Assembly: GCA_044223995.1 (NCBI GenBank)
Contig: JBGALE010000009.1
Location: 1-64,000 of the forward strand
Length of the DNA: 64,000 bases
Direction: 5' to 3'
Source: JACMLD01 sp044223995
Lineage (GTDB): Bacteria > Bacteroidota > Bacteroidia > Chitinophagales > Chitinophagaceae
This document shows, in pieces, positions 1 to 7,572 of the stretch. Positions within the stretch are counted from its first letter, which is position 1, and every line of letters starts with the position of its first letter. The position numbers and the translations under genes are program-made. Below the pieces are notes generated by a model, which was not told the origin of the DNA, made no database searches, and was given only the letters and a program-made list of their open reading frames with translations.

Positions 1-476
1 ACTCCCCTCTCTGTTAGAAATACTTCTACAGTCACAGCTAATAATTATAATCTGGATTGAGCGCTTAAACAGTTTTCATGAAAGTAGGGAGTACCATTGG
101 TTACAACAGGAGAAAAACAACAGTTTGTTTACGTTTTTTTTCTCTTTTAAAAATGATATGTTACCAATCAGAGCCTTTTCATTAATAAAACAAATCAGTT
201 AGATGGATTACGAAGAATGAAATCATTTTTTGATATGCAACTAATCTTTAATGAATGTATTTAATAATATAATTGAGACCAAAACAAATGTACCGGCGTG
301 CTTATTAGGCAACAACTGTGTTTCTGTAAGTGTAAACACTTATTTAACTTCGATAAAATCCTCCTGCTTTTTACACAGGAGGATACTCTAATCAAATACA
401 GGTGACCAATACCTTAACCTATCGAAAGAGCTAAAATATTGAATACATCCATTATTTTAAATAACCAATTTGAGTG
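1..476. other. Intergenic stretch, left edge of element
   Basis: I see no convincing gene here. It is AT-rich, and its only clear structure is the hairpin at 358-384. The integrated element continues past position 1, so this is interior sequence of the element and not its end. Confidence 0.5.
358..384 (-). terminator. Hairpin, probable terminator of the lipoprotein gene
   Basis: A perfect 9-bp inverted repeat (atcctcctg / caggaggat) surrounds a 9-base loop. Read on the minus strand it is followed by a short T-rich stretch. It lies about 90 bases past the stop of the minus-strand lipoprotein gene ending at 477, so it is best read as that gene's terminator. The T-run is weak. Confidence 0.55.
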
Positions 477-944
477 TTACTGTTCCACTAACGTACCTGA
501 CACTGTTTTGGTCGTTGACCCATCTTGTACTGATATATTGGTAAAGGAAGCAGTAAGTTTTCCTGATGAGGATACTGTGAGTATAACAGCATCTCCTGAT
601 TTACCCGTTGATAACGGTTGGGGTTGTGGTCCATTTACATTCCCTACCTGCATTGAACATTGAGAGTTATTTGTGAATGTGGCCGCATAGTCTAACACAG
701 TAAGGTTGCCACTAGATATAGGCTTTGTAACAGTACTGAAAAATACTCTGACAAAATTCCCATTGTTGTCACTGGCAAAGAGTTCGTTTGAATTCGATGA
801 ATAGATTGTGTTGGCATCTTTGAAGGTAGCCCCGTTAAATGCCCATTGAGAAGAAGCTGTTGTAGGTGTTGAACCTCCACTCTTTTTACAGTTCAAAAAA
901 GCAAGGGTTACAAAGAGCAAGGAAAACAATAATCGTTTTTTCAT
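477..944 (-). CDS. Small secreted lipoprotein, unknown function
   Basis: The 155-residue product begins with a hydrophobic signal and a lipobox-like Leu-Asn-Cys followed by two Lys, typical of Bacteroidota lipoproteins anchored in the outer or inner membrane. The mature part is rich in Ser, Thr, Asn and Gly, with alternating hydrophobic segments suggesting a small beta-rich domain. I do not recognise a named family. The antisense frame at 439-663 is a shadow. The gene sits alone, with a terminator-like hairpin downstream. Within a mobile element it may be an accessory surface protein. Confidence 0.7.
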   Translation of the reverse strand: MKKRLLFSLLFVTLAFLNCKKSGGSTPTTASSQWAFNGATFKDANTIYSSNSNELFASDNNGNFVRVFFSTVTKPISSGNLTVLDYAATFTNNSQCSMQVGNVNGPQPQPLSTGKSGDAVILTVSSSGKLTASFTNISVQDGSTTKTVSGTLVEQ

Positions 945-1114
945 ATTCCAGGTAGTTTGGTTACGGTGATTTAAAGTAGCAAGGGGATAAAAATAAGATA
1001 AATTATGTATCTATATTAATACGTTATGTATCTTTTAAATACATTTAATACTTATCAAACTAAATTATGATAACGTTTAGTTGCCGTTCAGTACTTCTGC
1101 TGTTTCTTTGAAAA

Positions 1115-1396
1115 ATGGCTAAGGAACGGGATAAAAAAACTGAAAAAATCAAATCCCTTATTGAGAAGGGAGAGTTCAAAACTATCCAGGAAGTATTTGA
1201 TATGATAGCCCCTACTCCGGTGGCAAAGTACCTGGGCTCTAATACTACCAGATTCAAGCTTCGACTAAAGCATCCCGAAGATTTCAAACTCAGAGAAATC
1301 TATGCCATTGCTGCTTATTTTTCGGTTGAGGAAGAAATGCTGATTAACTTGGTTCATAACCAGTATAAAGAGAATAAAGGAAAAAGGAAGAAGTAA
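1115..1396 (+). CDS. Small basic protein, possible DNA-binding regulator
   Basis: The 93-residue product is very rich in Lys and Glu. It has a central predicted-helical part containing a phrase of the type 'TPVAKYLGSNTTRFKLRLKHP', which resembles the helix-turn-helix-like phage-regulator proteins common in Bacteroidota mobile elements. The C-terminus is a lysine tail. No enzyme motif is visible. The overlapping minus-strand frame (1060-1287) is a shadow. The regulator role is inferred from size, charge and setting. Confidence 0.55.
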   Translation: MAKERDKKTEKIKSLIEKGEFKTIQEVFDMIAPTPVAKYLGSNTTRFKLRLKHPEDFKLREIYAIAAYFSVEEEMLINLVHNQYKENKGKRKK

Positions 1397-1510
1397 ATTT
1401 CTTGAGCAAAAGTCGATTCTTAAACGCGCAAACAACGTCTGACATCTTTATTTACTTTCTTAGCCCCTTAACCCTTCTAAATCCGCAAACTATTTTTTAC
1501 ATTCAAGCCT

Positions 1511-2584
1511 ATGTCAAAAACATATAGCTACCCTGTCGAATCATACGCCTTAATAACCAACCTAGACAAAAGTGTACTCAAACTAAATCCGGTAATTGAG
1601 TGTCATGGATATCAATTTATTCGGGTGAAGCTAAATGAATTAGAAAAGAAATTTGGGGACTTATTCGGATTGCCCCTGGGATTCAAATCTGAAAATTCAA
1701 TAGCGCTCAATATAAAAGGCCCAATCGCTCCATCTCCTAACACCAAACTGACAAAAAGAGCTGCACTTGATAAGAAATTAAAAAATAAAAAGGGAATAAA
1801 TCATGAAGAGCCCCCGATGATAATTTCCTTGGAATTTTATGACCTATTACTGAATACAGTTTACAACGGATTAAGTATACTTAGAGAACAGGAAATTGTG
1901 ATTTTAAAACGGATTAAAAATATTACCCAACACGTAGTCAATGGAGGTACAACATTTGAAACAATAATTCCTGCTGTAAACGAAATGACTGAGTTTGTCA
2001 GACCACTTGTTCAACAACTCAGACTTTTAAAAAACGGAGATGTTAGCTGCAAGACTGAATTTATGATAGCAGCAGACAATCGAAAAGTTATTAGTAGATT
2101 TAATCCAATCTTTTTCCCTCCGGCAACGAATAAATTTATAATCACTGATACTGATGTTATAAAATTTGCTCAGTGGTATAAACCAGGTTTTAAAGTAAAT
2201 AAATTAACAGATCTCGCTTTTTCCAATTTCAACATATCTTATGACATTGTTGATGCGAAAGCAAAATTCGTAACACTCATGATCTGCCTGGAAGCATTGT
2301 TCAAAGGAGGGTCGGGTAAAATTGCTCATTCGATTTCAAAGAATGCTGCCACTATACTTTCCGGAGACAAGGCTGAATATAAAATAAATTACAGGAAAGT
2401 AAAAAACCTTTATAATGTCAGAAGCAGGATTGTTCATGGCGATATGCTTAAAGTGAATATGGCTATTATGTTGGATGAACTTCAGGATTTAGTAAGGAAG
2501 GCAATCAATTTCAGCCTAAATTTCGACATGAGCAAGGATGATTTTTTGACAGCTTTAGATTTAAAATATACTTCACTAGTGTAG
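1511..2584 (+). CDS. HEPN-domain protein, candidate abortive-infection RNase
   Basis: This 357-residue protein has a divergent N-terminal two-thirds that I cannot assign. Its C-terminal domain resembles the Apea-like HEPN family: a helix with 'LMICLEALFKG', then 'KNLYNVRSRIVHG'. Arg304 and His309 form the R-x4-H motif that is the catalytic pair of HEPN ribonucleases. HEPN proteins of this kind usually act in phage defence by cutting RNA. It stands next to a DUF4238 gene on the opposite strand and upstream of the CBASS operon, so a defence role is likely. The target is unknown. Confidence 0.65.
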   Translation: MSKTYSYPVESYALITNLDKSVLKLNPVIECHGYQFIRVKLNELEKKFGDLFGLPLGFKSENSIALNIKGPIAPSPNTKLTKRAALDKKLKNKKGINHEEPPMIISLEFYDLLLNTVYNGLSILREQEIVILKRIKNITQHVVNGGTTFETIIPAVNEMTEFVRPLVQQLRLLKNGDVSCKTEFMIAADNRKVISRFNPIFFPPATNKFIITDTDVIKFAQWYKPGFKVNKLTDLAFSNFNISYDIVDAKAKFVTLMICLEALFKGGSGKIAHSISKNAATILSGDKAEYKINYRKVKNLYNVRSRIVHGDMLKVNMAIMLDELQDLVRKAINFSLNFDMSKDDFLTALDLKYTSLV

Positions 2585-2639
2585 ACTTTTATTCAAAAAA
2601 TGACAACATCTAAACCTCTCATATCTCTATATTAACCTA

Positions 2640-3689
2640 TTACTTCTGAAGGTTATAAAGTGATGGATCCCGTACTGTCGGTAAATTCTCTGGCAATGAG
2701 ATTGATTTAGCTTTTTTAAGAATTTTAAAAATTGATAAATTCAATTTATTGTGAGGTTCAGTGAAAGAATTAAGAATGAGTTGGTTTTGCTTTCCGTTTA
2801 AAAGATTCACGCTTTTTGTGATGAAAAAAGAGGGGTTGCTTGATTTCTTTTTACCGACATTGCTCTTAACCAATTCTTTAATATAACCTTCTGAAATATC
2901 GCTATTGAAGTATAATTGCGAATCACTAAATAAATATTGTAATCCATTGAGCTGGTGGGCATCATTTTCAGATTCCATTCTTACTATTTCCTTGTCTTTT
3001 TTTCCGCATTTATAGATTTTCGGATCATATAAACAAATCATTACTCGGGGGTGGATAGGCAAAAATATTTGTAACCCCATTACGGCTAAACCGGTTGCTC
3101 CCATGTACTCACCTTTGCTTTCCATCCATTGGTTATATTTTATAACTGGGTGATCGGATATAATGAAAGGAATGCTCGTAAGATTTACGATTGTTTTAAC
3201 CGAAAGATAATTGAGCATAGGCACTTGATCAGCAAAGTAAGTAAGGCTAACTAACGTAGACTGAGGGTGATGAGCAGACAGACCTTCTATATCCTCATCC
3301 TGCTTTCCCATTGCTTTAAGAATCGATTGAGCGCTTTTGGTCATACCAGCCTCCAAATCGCTGCCAGCCTTCTCAGTCCGAAACATTTGTAAGAGTATAA
3401 ACTCTTTTAGATATGTGAAGGCTACAGAATCTTGTGGTGGGGGATAAAATTTTGTAAGTATTATTTGAAAGATACCAGCTAAGACACTTTCCAGTTTTGA
3501 AAACTCCTTTTCAACTTCGTCATCTTCTCCGTAAAGATTTTTCTTGTATGCTTGGTGTTTAATGCCGGCTTTTGCGAAAAAAAAGTCATTTATGTGGTTA
3601 TATAGCCCAATTGTTTTACGTGATTCATCCGTAGAAAAGTTTCTTAAGTAAAATTGAGGCACAAAATGATGGTTTTTTGATCGAGACAT
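2640..3689 (-). CDS. DUF4238 family protein
   Basis: The 349-residue product starts with a 'KNHHFVPQFYLRNFS' phrase, the hallmark N-terminus of DUF4238. A later 'PFIISDHPV' segment also fits the family. DUF4238 proteins are scattered through bacterial accessory regions and are often near defence genes; their biochemical activity is not established as far as I know. The conserved His residues near the N-terminus suggest a catalytic or metal-binding site, but this is inference. It converges on the HEPN gene, leaving a 55-base gap. Confidence 0.75.
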   Translation of the reverse strand: MSRSKNHHFVPQFYLRNFSTDESRKTIGLYNHINDFFFAKAGIKHQAYKKNLYGEDDEVEKEFSKLESVLAGIFQIILTKFYPPPQDSVAFTYLKEFILLQMFRTEKAGSDLEAGMTKSAQSILKAMGKQDEDIEGLSAHHPQSTLVSLTYFADQVPMLNYLSVKTIVNLTSIPFIISDHPVIKYNQWMESKGEYMGATGLAVMGLQIFLPIHPRVMICLYDPKIYKCGKKDKEIVRMESENDAHQLNGLQYLFSDSQLYFNSDISEGYIKELVKSNVGKKKSSNPSFFITKSVNLLNGKQNQLILNSFTEPHNKLNLSIFKILKKAKSISLPENLPTVRDPSLYNLQK

Positions 3690-3751
3690 ATTTGCAAATC
3701 TGAAACTTTTTTCCGAAATAAAAGCAGAAGAAGGTATGTTACGATTTGTTG

Positions 3752-4049
3752 TTAGTCAAATAGTCTTTGCTCTTTACTTTCCTCTGGCGTCTGATACCTC
3801 TCAAATATACTTTTCTCAACAATCGCTCTTTCCCTTCTGTATTTCTTCATTGAAAGTGTAATCACTTTTTCTTTGAATGAGTCTGTAACTGCTTTAGGAG
3901 GTAGGGTCGTTGCAGAGAACGGTTGTGAACTTGCTCCATCTATCATCAGCTTTAAGTACATGGAGTATCTGGGTAGATTTATCAAATCATCTTCATTAAA
4001 TACCGGATGAAATTCTTTGGCAATGGTATTAGCATCATTTGCTCCAATT
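3752..4049 (-). pseudogene. Duplicated 3' end of the virD4-like ATPase gene
   Basis: This is a copy of the last ~100 codons of the ATPase gene at 7573-8874. The two translations are nearly identical across 'INLPRYSMYLKLMIDGA' and stay clearly similar to the stop codon, with the usual scatter of third-position changes. DNA similarity begins around 3757 (7573) and breaks abruptly at 4049 (7870), after which the promoter of the CBASS operon begins. No Walker motifs remain, so it cannot be functional. With the intact gene it brackets the CBASS operon as direct repeats, suggesting capture by recombination or target duplication. Confidence 0.85.
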
Positions 4050-4061
4050 GTGGAAAACCTG

Positions 4062-4078
4062 TGTCAAGTTTGTCAAGT
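4062..4078 (+). promoter_or_regulatory. Tandem TGTCAAGT boxes upstream of the CBASS promoter
   Basis: Two perfect 8-base copies of TGTCAAGT lie one base apart, nine bases before the -33 element of the CBASS promoter. This position and pairing suit an operator or activator site, most simply for the LexA-like protein encoded first in the operon. Function is inferred. Confidence 0.4.
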
Positions 4079-4086
4079 AATAAGGC

Positions 4087-4117
4087 TTTACATTTATTAA
4101 AGATTTTGCTACCTTTG
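4087..4117 (+). promoter_or_regulatory. Bacteroidota-type promoter of the CBASS operon, probably leaderless
   Basis: TTTA at 4087-4090, a 19-base spacer and TACCTTTG at 4110-4117 match the Bacteroidota consensus TTTG-N19-TAnnTTTG almost exactly. The start codon of the first gene is at 4122, only five bases after the -7 box, so the transcript should begin at or very near the ATG. Confidence 0.65.
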
Positions 4118-4121
4118 GGAT

Positions 4122-4790
4122 ATGCATGAAATTCAAGAGAAATTGTTAGAAATATCAAAGCAAGCCGGATTCGGTGAGATGAGCCTTCGTGCTATGGCTG
4201 CGGCAATAGGTATGTCAAATGAGTCCCCCCAGAAGATTAAGCACCATCTCGCCCAACTTGAAAAGAAAGGCTTTTTCTCACTGAACAAGTCTACTGGTTC
4301 TATTGCCCACGCTTCGAAATGGACAGGAAACCTAATAAGAAGCGGATCAAAGATTTTCTCTATTCCAATAATTGGTACTGCTAATTGTGGTCCGGCTAAT
4401 GTATTTGCCGAGGTTAATTATAGCGGATTTATAAAAGTTTCAAGCACTTTGCTTAACCGGAAAAGTGCTAATGGCTTGTATGCCGTCAAAAGTGATGGGG
4501 CGTCAATGAACAGAGCTGAGATTTCAGGTAAGAGACTGGAAGATGGTGACTTTGCAATAATCGATTCAAACCAAAAGTCTCCTAACAATAATGATATTGT
4601 ACTTGCAATAATTGATAGCAAAGCAACTATTAAACGATTTATTGTAGACAAAGAAAATGAACAGATTGTCCTGATGGCTGATTCATCTTACAATTACGAA
4701 CCAATCTACCTCCACGCAGATGATGATTTTATTATCAATGGAAAGGTAGTCAGTATTATCAAAAAACCTTCTTCCCTCCGCAAACCATAA
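4122..4790 (+). CDS. LexA-like S24 autoprotease regulator of CBASS
   Basis: The 222-residue protein has an N-terminal winged-helix-like region (about 1-60) similar to the LexA DNA-binding domain and a C-terminal S24 peptidase domain. The likely self-cleavage site is Cys89-Gly90. The catalytic pair is Ser128 (in 'DGASMN') and Lys171 (in 'ATIKRF'). LexA-type proteins repress genes until DNA damage, through RecA filaments, triggers self-cleavage. It is the first gene of a four-gene operon, 12 bases before the nuclease gene. It is therefore a plausible repressor that links CBASS expression to DNA damage or phage entry. The link itself is inferred. Confidence 0.8.
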   Translation: MHEIQEKLLEISKQAGFGEMSLRAMAAAIGMSNESPQKIKHHLAQLEKKGFFSLNKSTGSIAHASKWTGNLIRSGSKIFSIPIIGTANCGPANVFAEVNYSGFIKVSSTLLNRKSANGLYAVKSDGASMNRAEISGKRLEDGDFAIIDSNQKSPNNNDIVLAIIDSKATIKRFIVDKENEQIVLMADSSYNYEPIYLHADDDFIINGKVVSIIKKPSSLRKP

Positions 4791-4802
4791 AATCCAAATC
4801 CT

Positions 4803-5930
4803 ATGAAAAACCGCCCTACAATTTCTGAATCTACAAAACTCAAACTATGGGTTTTGTCAGGAGGTCGTTGTGAATTTCCCGGCTGCAACGAATATGTTTG
4901 GCGAGATAATCTCACTCTTCAAGAAGACAATTTTGCCCACATGGCTCATATTGTGGCTGCCGCTCCGGGTGGCCCCCGTGGTGATGAAATTCTGTCTCCA
5001 GCGCTGATTACCGACTTTGATAATTTGATACTTGTCTGTCATGACCATTCAAAGCTAATTGACGGGAAAAATAAAGCACAATATACTGTTGAGGATTTGC
5101 GGAAGTATAAGAAAGCTCACGAAGAAAGAATTCGGAGGCAAACCGATCTTCAACCAAACGCAAAAACTATTGTCCTTCGATTTATAGCTAACATAGGTGA
5201 TAGGCCAGTACAAATATCAGTTAGTGAGGCACACCAAGGTATTCTTCCACTGTTCCCCGCTGATGACAGAGGTATCTTACTGGATTATACTAACCGGCCT
5301 GGAAGAGGTGAAGCAAATTTCTGGGAATCATTTGCTGATGAAATTGGCCGGAAGGTTGAACGTGATTTAGGAGACGGAAATGACAGATCCCGTCCTGACC
5401 ATATTTCAATTTTTGCGTTAGGCCCTATCCCCTTGCTGATTAAACTTGGCAATTCTATTGGGAATACTATTTCAGCGGATTTGTACCAGCGCCACCGTGA
5501 TACTGAAGACTGGAAATGGAAACCAGAGGTTGATAGTAATTTTGAATATCGTCAACGTGAAGTTTCAGGAACAGATGATTTAAATGTAGCATTAATTCTA
5601 TCACTGAGTGGAAAAATACATGAGGACGAGGTATATAAAAAATTCGATAGTAAACCGCACCTCTATGAAATTTCAATAGATTTCCCTGCTACCAATTTCT
5701 TAAGCCAGAAATCGAGGCTTGAAAAATTCAGGAGCGCATATAGAGAAGTGCTCACCAGGATTAGAGACCGACATGGAGGAAACGTTATCATTCACTTGTT
5801 CCCTGCTATCCCTGCACCAATCGCGGTACTCTGTGGCAGAGAGTTATTACCAAAGTCAGATCCAGCGTTAATAGTGTATGACCACGAAAAAGATCAAGGA
5901 GGGTTTGTGCAAATATTAAAAATTAACTAA
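4803..5930 (+). CDS. cap5: CBASS effector, HNH nuclease fused to SAVED domain (Cap5-type)
   Basis: The 375-residue protein begins with an HNH nuclease domain: Cys23 and Cys28, His49 in 'AHI', Asn74, and Cys79/His80/His82, giving both the zinc site and the catalytic His. From about residue 125 to the end is a SAVED domain, recognisable by 'DHISIFALGPIPLLIKLG' and the closing 'VIIHLFPAIPAPIAVLCGREL' type phrase before a 'PALIVYDHE' strand. In Cap5 proteins SAVED binds the cyclic nucleotide made by the partner CD-NTase, oligomerises and activates DNA cutting. The next gene encodes that CD-NTase, 14 bases downstream. Confidence 0.9.
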   Translation: MKNRPTISESTKLKLWVLSGGRCEFPGCNEYVWRDNLTLQEDNFAHMAHIVAAAPGGPRGDEILSPALITDFDNLILVCHDHSKLIDGKNKAQYTVEDLRKYKKAHEERIRRQTDLQPNAKTIVLRFIANIGDRPVQISVSEAHQGILPLFPADDRGILLDYTNRPGRGEANFWESFADEIGRKVERDLGDGNDRSRPDHISIFALGPIPLLIKLGNSIGNTISADLYQRHRDTEDWKWKPEVDSNFEYRQREVSGTDDLNVALILSLSGKIHEDEVYKKFDSKPHLYEISIDFPATNFLSQKSRLEKFRSAYREVLTRIRDRHGGNVIIHLFPAIPAPIAVLCGRELLPKSDPALIVYDHEKDQGGFVQILKIN

Positions 5931-5944
5931 TTAAAAAAAACAAA

Positions 5945-6850
5945 ATGAATACCATTGAAAAGTTCTTAATGGACTTGCTAAAATCACAAGAGTTGACTCC
6001 TGAACAAGAGAAATGTTTGCAGGAGCATAAAAAAGAGATTACCGATTTTTTGAGAAAAGAATTCGGAGCTGATCCAATTATTAAGTATGCGGGTTCTCAA
6101 GCAAAAGGTGCAATGAATCAGGATAGCTATGATCTTGACATTGTTTGCTATTTTCCAAGTAGTGATACACGCACCTTAAAAGAAATACGAGATGATGTTA
6201 CCGCACATCTAAGTAATATATATCTTTTACAACATAAGGCATCGGCGGAACGCATTTTGAATCTGAAAGGATCATCTACTCCAAGTAGTTACCATATAGA
6301 TGTAGTTCCAGGGCGATTTATTGAGGGATCGTCTGATGTGTTTCTCAATGTAAATGATGGTGACAAGGAGAGATTACAGACAAATCTTAAAACTCATATC
6401 GACTATATAGTTAATAGTGGGTGTGTTCCCATTATTCGGTTGCTCAAAATTTGGAGACACCGGAATAATGTACCTATAAAAACATTTGTGCTTGAGTTAT
6501 TTGTCATTAAAGCATTAGAAGGGTTTCGAAATAAAAGTGACCTACAAAAATCTTTTGAGAAAGTACTTGAAGAATTGAAAGATAATTTTGGCAAGGTAGA
6601 ACTGAAAGATCCGGCAAATACAAATAATATCGTATCAAGAACAATAGACTCCGCTGAAAAAGCTTTAGTAACACATATTGCTGTACATTCTTTTAATAAA
6701 ATTAGTGGGTCAGATGACGTTGAGGACTGGAAAGAAATATTCCATGAGAGGGATTCTAAGGAGACATCACCTACACATAGACCCCATATTAATAAGCCAG
6801 AACCGGCTGTTGTAGGTGCATTTACTCCTCGTTCACCTTGGTGTATGTAA
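5945..6850 (+). CDS. CD-NTase, cyclic-oligonucleotide synthase of CBASS
   Basis: This 301-residue nucleotidyltransferase carries the cGAS/DncV-like active site: Gly50-Ser51, the metal-binding pair Asp63 and Asp65 in 'SYDLDIVCYF', and the third Asp119 in 'YHIDVVPGRF'. It should make a cyclic di- or trinucleotide on phage infection, activating the HNH-SAVED protein upstream. I cannot assign the clade or the product. The C-terminus is an extended tail ending Ser-Pro-Trp-Cys-Met. In type II CBASS this tail is the site of conjugation by E2-like proteins, and the next gene starts two bases after the stop. Confidence 0.9.
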   Translation: MNTIEKFLMDLLKSQELTPEQEKCLQEHKKEITDFLRKEFGADPIIKYAGSQAKGAMNQDSYDLDIVCYFPSSDTRTLKEIRDDVTAHLSNIYLLQHKASAERILNLKGSSTPSSYHIDVVPGRFIEGSSDVFLNVNDGDKERLQTNLKTHIDYIVNSGCVPIIRLLKIWRHRNNVPIKTFVLELFVIKALEGFRNKSDLQKSFEKVLEELKDNFGKVELKDPANTNNIVSRTIDSAEKALVTHIAVHSFNKISGSDDVEDWKEIFHERDSKETSPTHRPHINKPEPAVVGAFTPRSPWCM

Positions 6851-6852
6851 CT

Positions 6853-7551
6853 ATGATTACGAGTGAAGATATACTATGGCTGAAAAAAAATTACCCAGTA
6901 CTCGTTGCAACGCAGAATGGATTAACAGGAACCATAGAGTTTACTGCCACCTATAAAAAAGATGGGAACCTCTTTCTTGTAATTAAAAATGGGGGACTTA
7001 ATACATTGGGTGGTATTGAACTCAGCGGAATATTTAATATTCGACTAGAGGAAAGAACTGACAGGACTTTCTCAAACCTCCCAGCTCTGTTTATAGAAGA
7101 AATAAAAACTGATTTAGATCGACATATTAGTCGAAGGGATAACACAGCCTGCTTGTGTAGTCCCCTTGAAGAAGCTGAATTTCTTACACCGGTATTTCAA
7201 TTTCAACATTTTTTTGAACATCTTGTCATCCCTTTTCTCTATGGGCAGCTATATTTTGAAAAGGAAGGAGAATGGCCTTGGTCTGACCTTTCTCATGGTG
7301 AAATCGGGATACTTGAGTCCTATTATCGGATTAAGGATTCCTCTAAAATTAATGAGTGTATCGAAAAACTAAGATCTTGCGGTGGCTGGAAAACTGGAAT
7401 AAAAACTGCATTATTGCAAAAATCAGATATTAAAGGCCACACAGCTTGTTTTTGTCCTAAAAGGGATCATATCCGAAGATGCCATCCCGAAGCTTGGAAA
7501 GGTCTTGTAATGTTAAAAAATGATATTAAAATGCAAGGAATTGTCCTTTGA
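6853..7551 (+). CDS. E2-like CBASS ancillary protein with C-terminal Zn motif
   Basis: I take the ATG at 6853, not the in-frame TTG at 6838, because it avoids an overlap and leaves a 2-base gap to the CD-NTase gene. The 232-residue product has Cys100 and Cys102, then 'PFLYGQLYFEKEGEWPW' and 'SHGEIGILESYY', which I associate with E2-only ('short type II') CBASS proteins. The C-terminal 'CFCPKRDHIRRCHPEAW' resembles a SEC-C zinc knuckle. The expected role is modifying or releasing the CD-NTase C-terminus. No E1 or JAB partner is present. The E2 assignment rests on pattern and context. Confidence 0.6.
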   Translation: MITSEDILWLKKNYPVLVATQNGLTGTIEFTATYKKDGNLFLVIKNGGLNTLGGIELSGIFNIRLEERTDRTFSNLPALFIEEIKTDLDRHISRRDNTACLCSPLEEAEFLTPVFQFQHFFEHLVIPFLYGQLYFEKEGEWPWSDLSHGEIGILESYYRIKDSSKINECIEKLRSCGGWKTGIKTALLQKSDIKGHTACFCPKRDHIRRCHPEAWKGLVMLKNDIKMQGIVL

Positions 7552-7572
7552 GCAACTAACTATAATTTTGTT

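Noticed and set aside
439..663. Plus-strand frame of 74 codons
   Set aside because: It is antisense to the lipoprotein gene, which has a real signal peptide and lipobox.
6838..6852. TTG start for the E2-like gene overlapping the CD-NTase stop
   Set aside because: The ATG at 6853 gives a tidy 2-base gap and keeps the whole conserved region.
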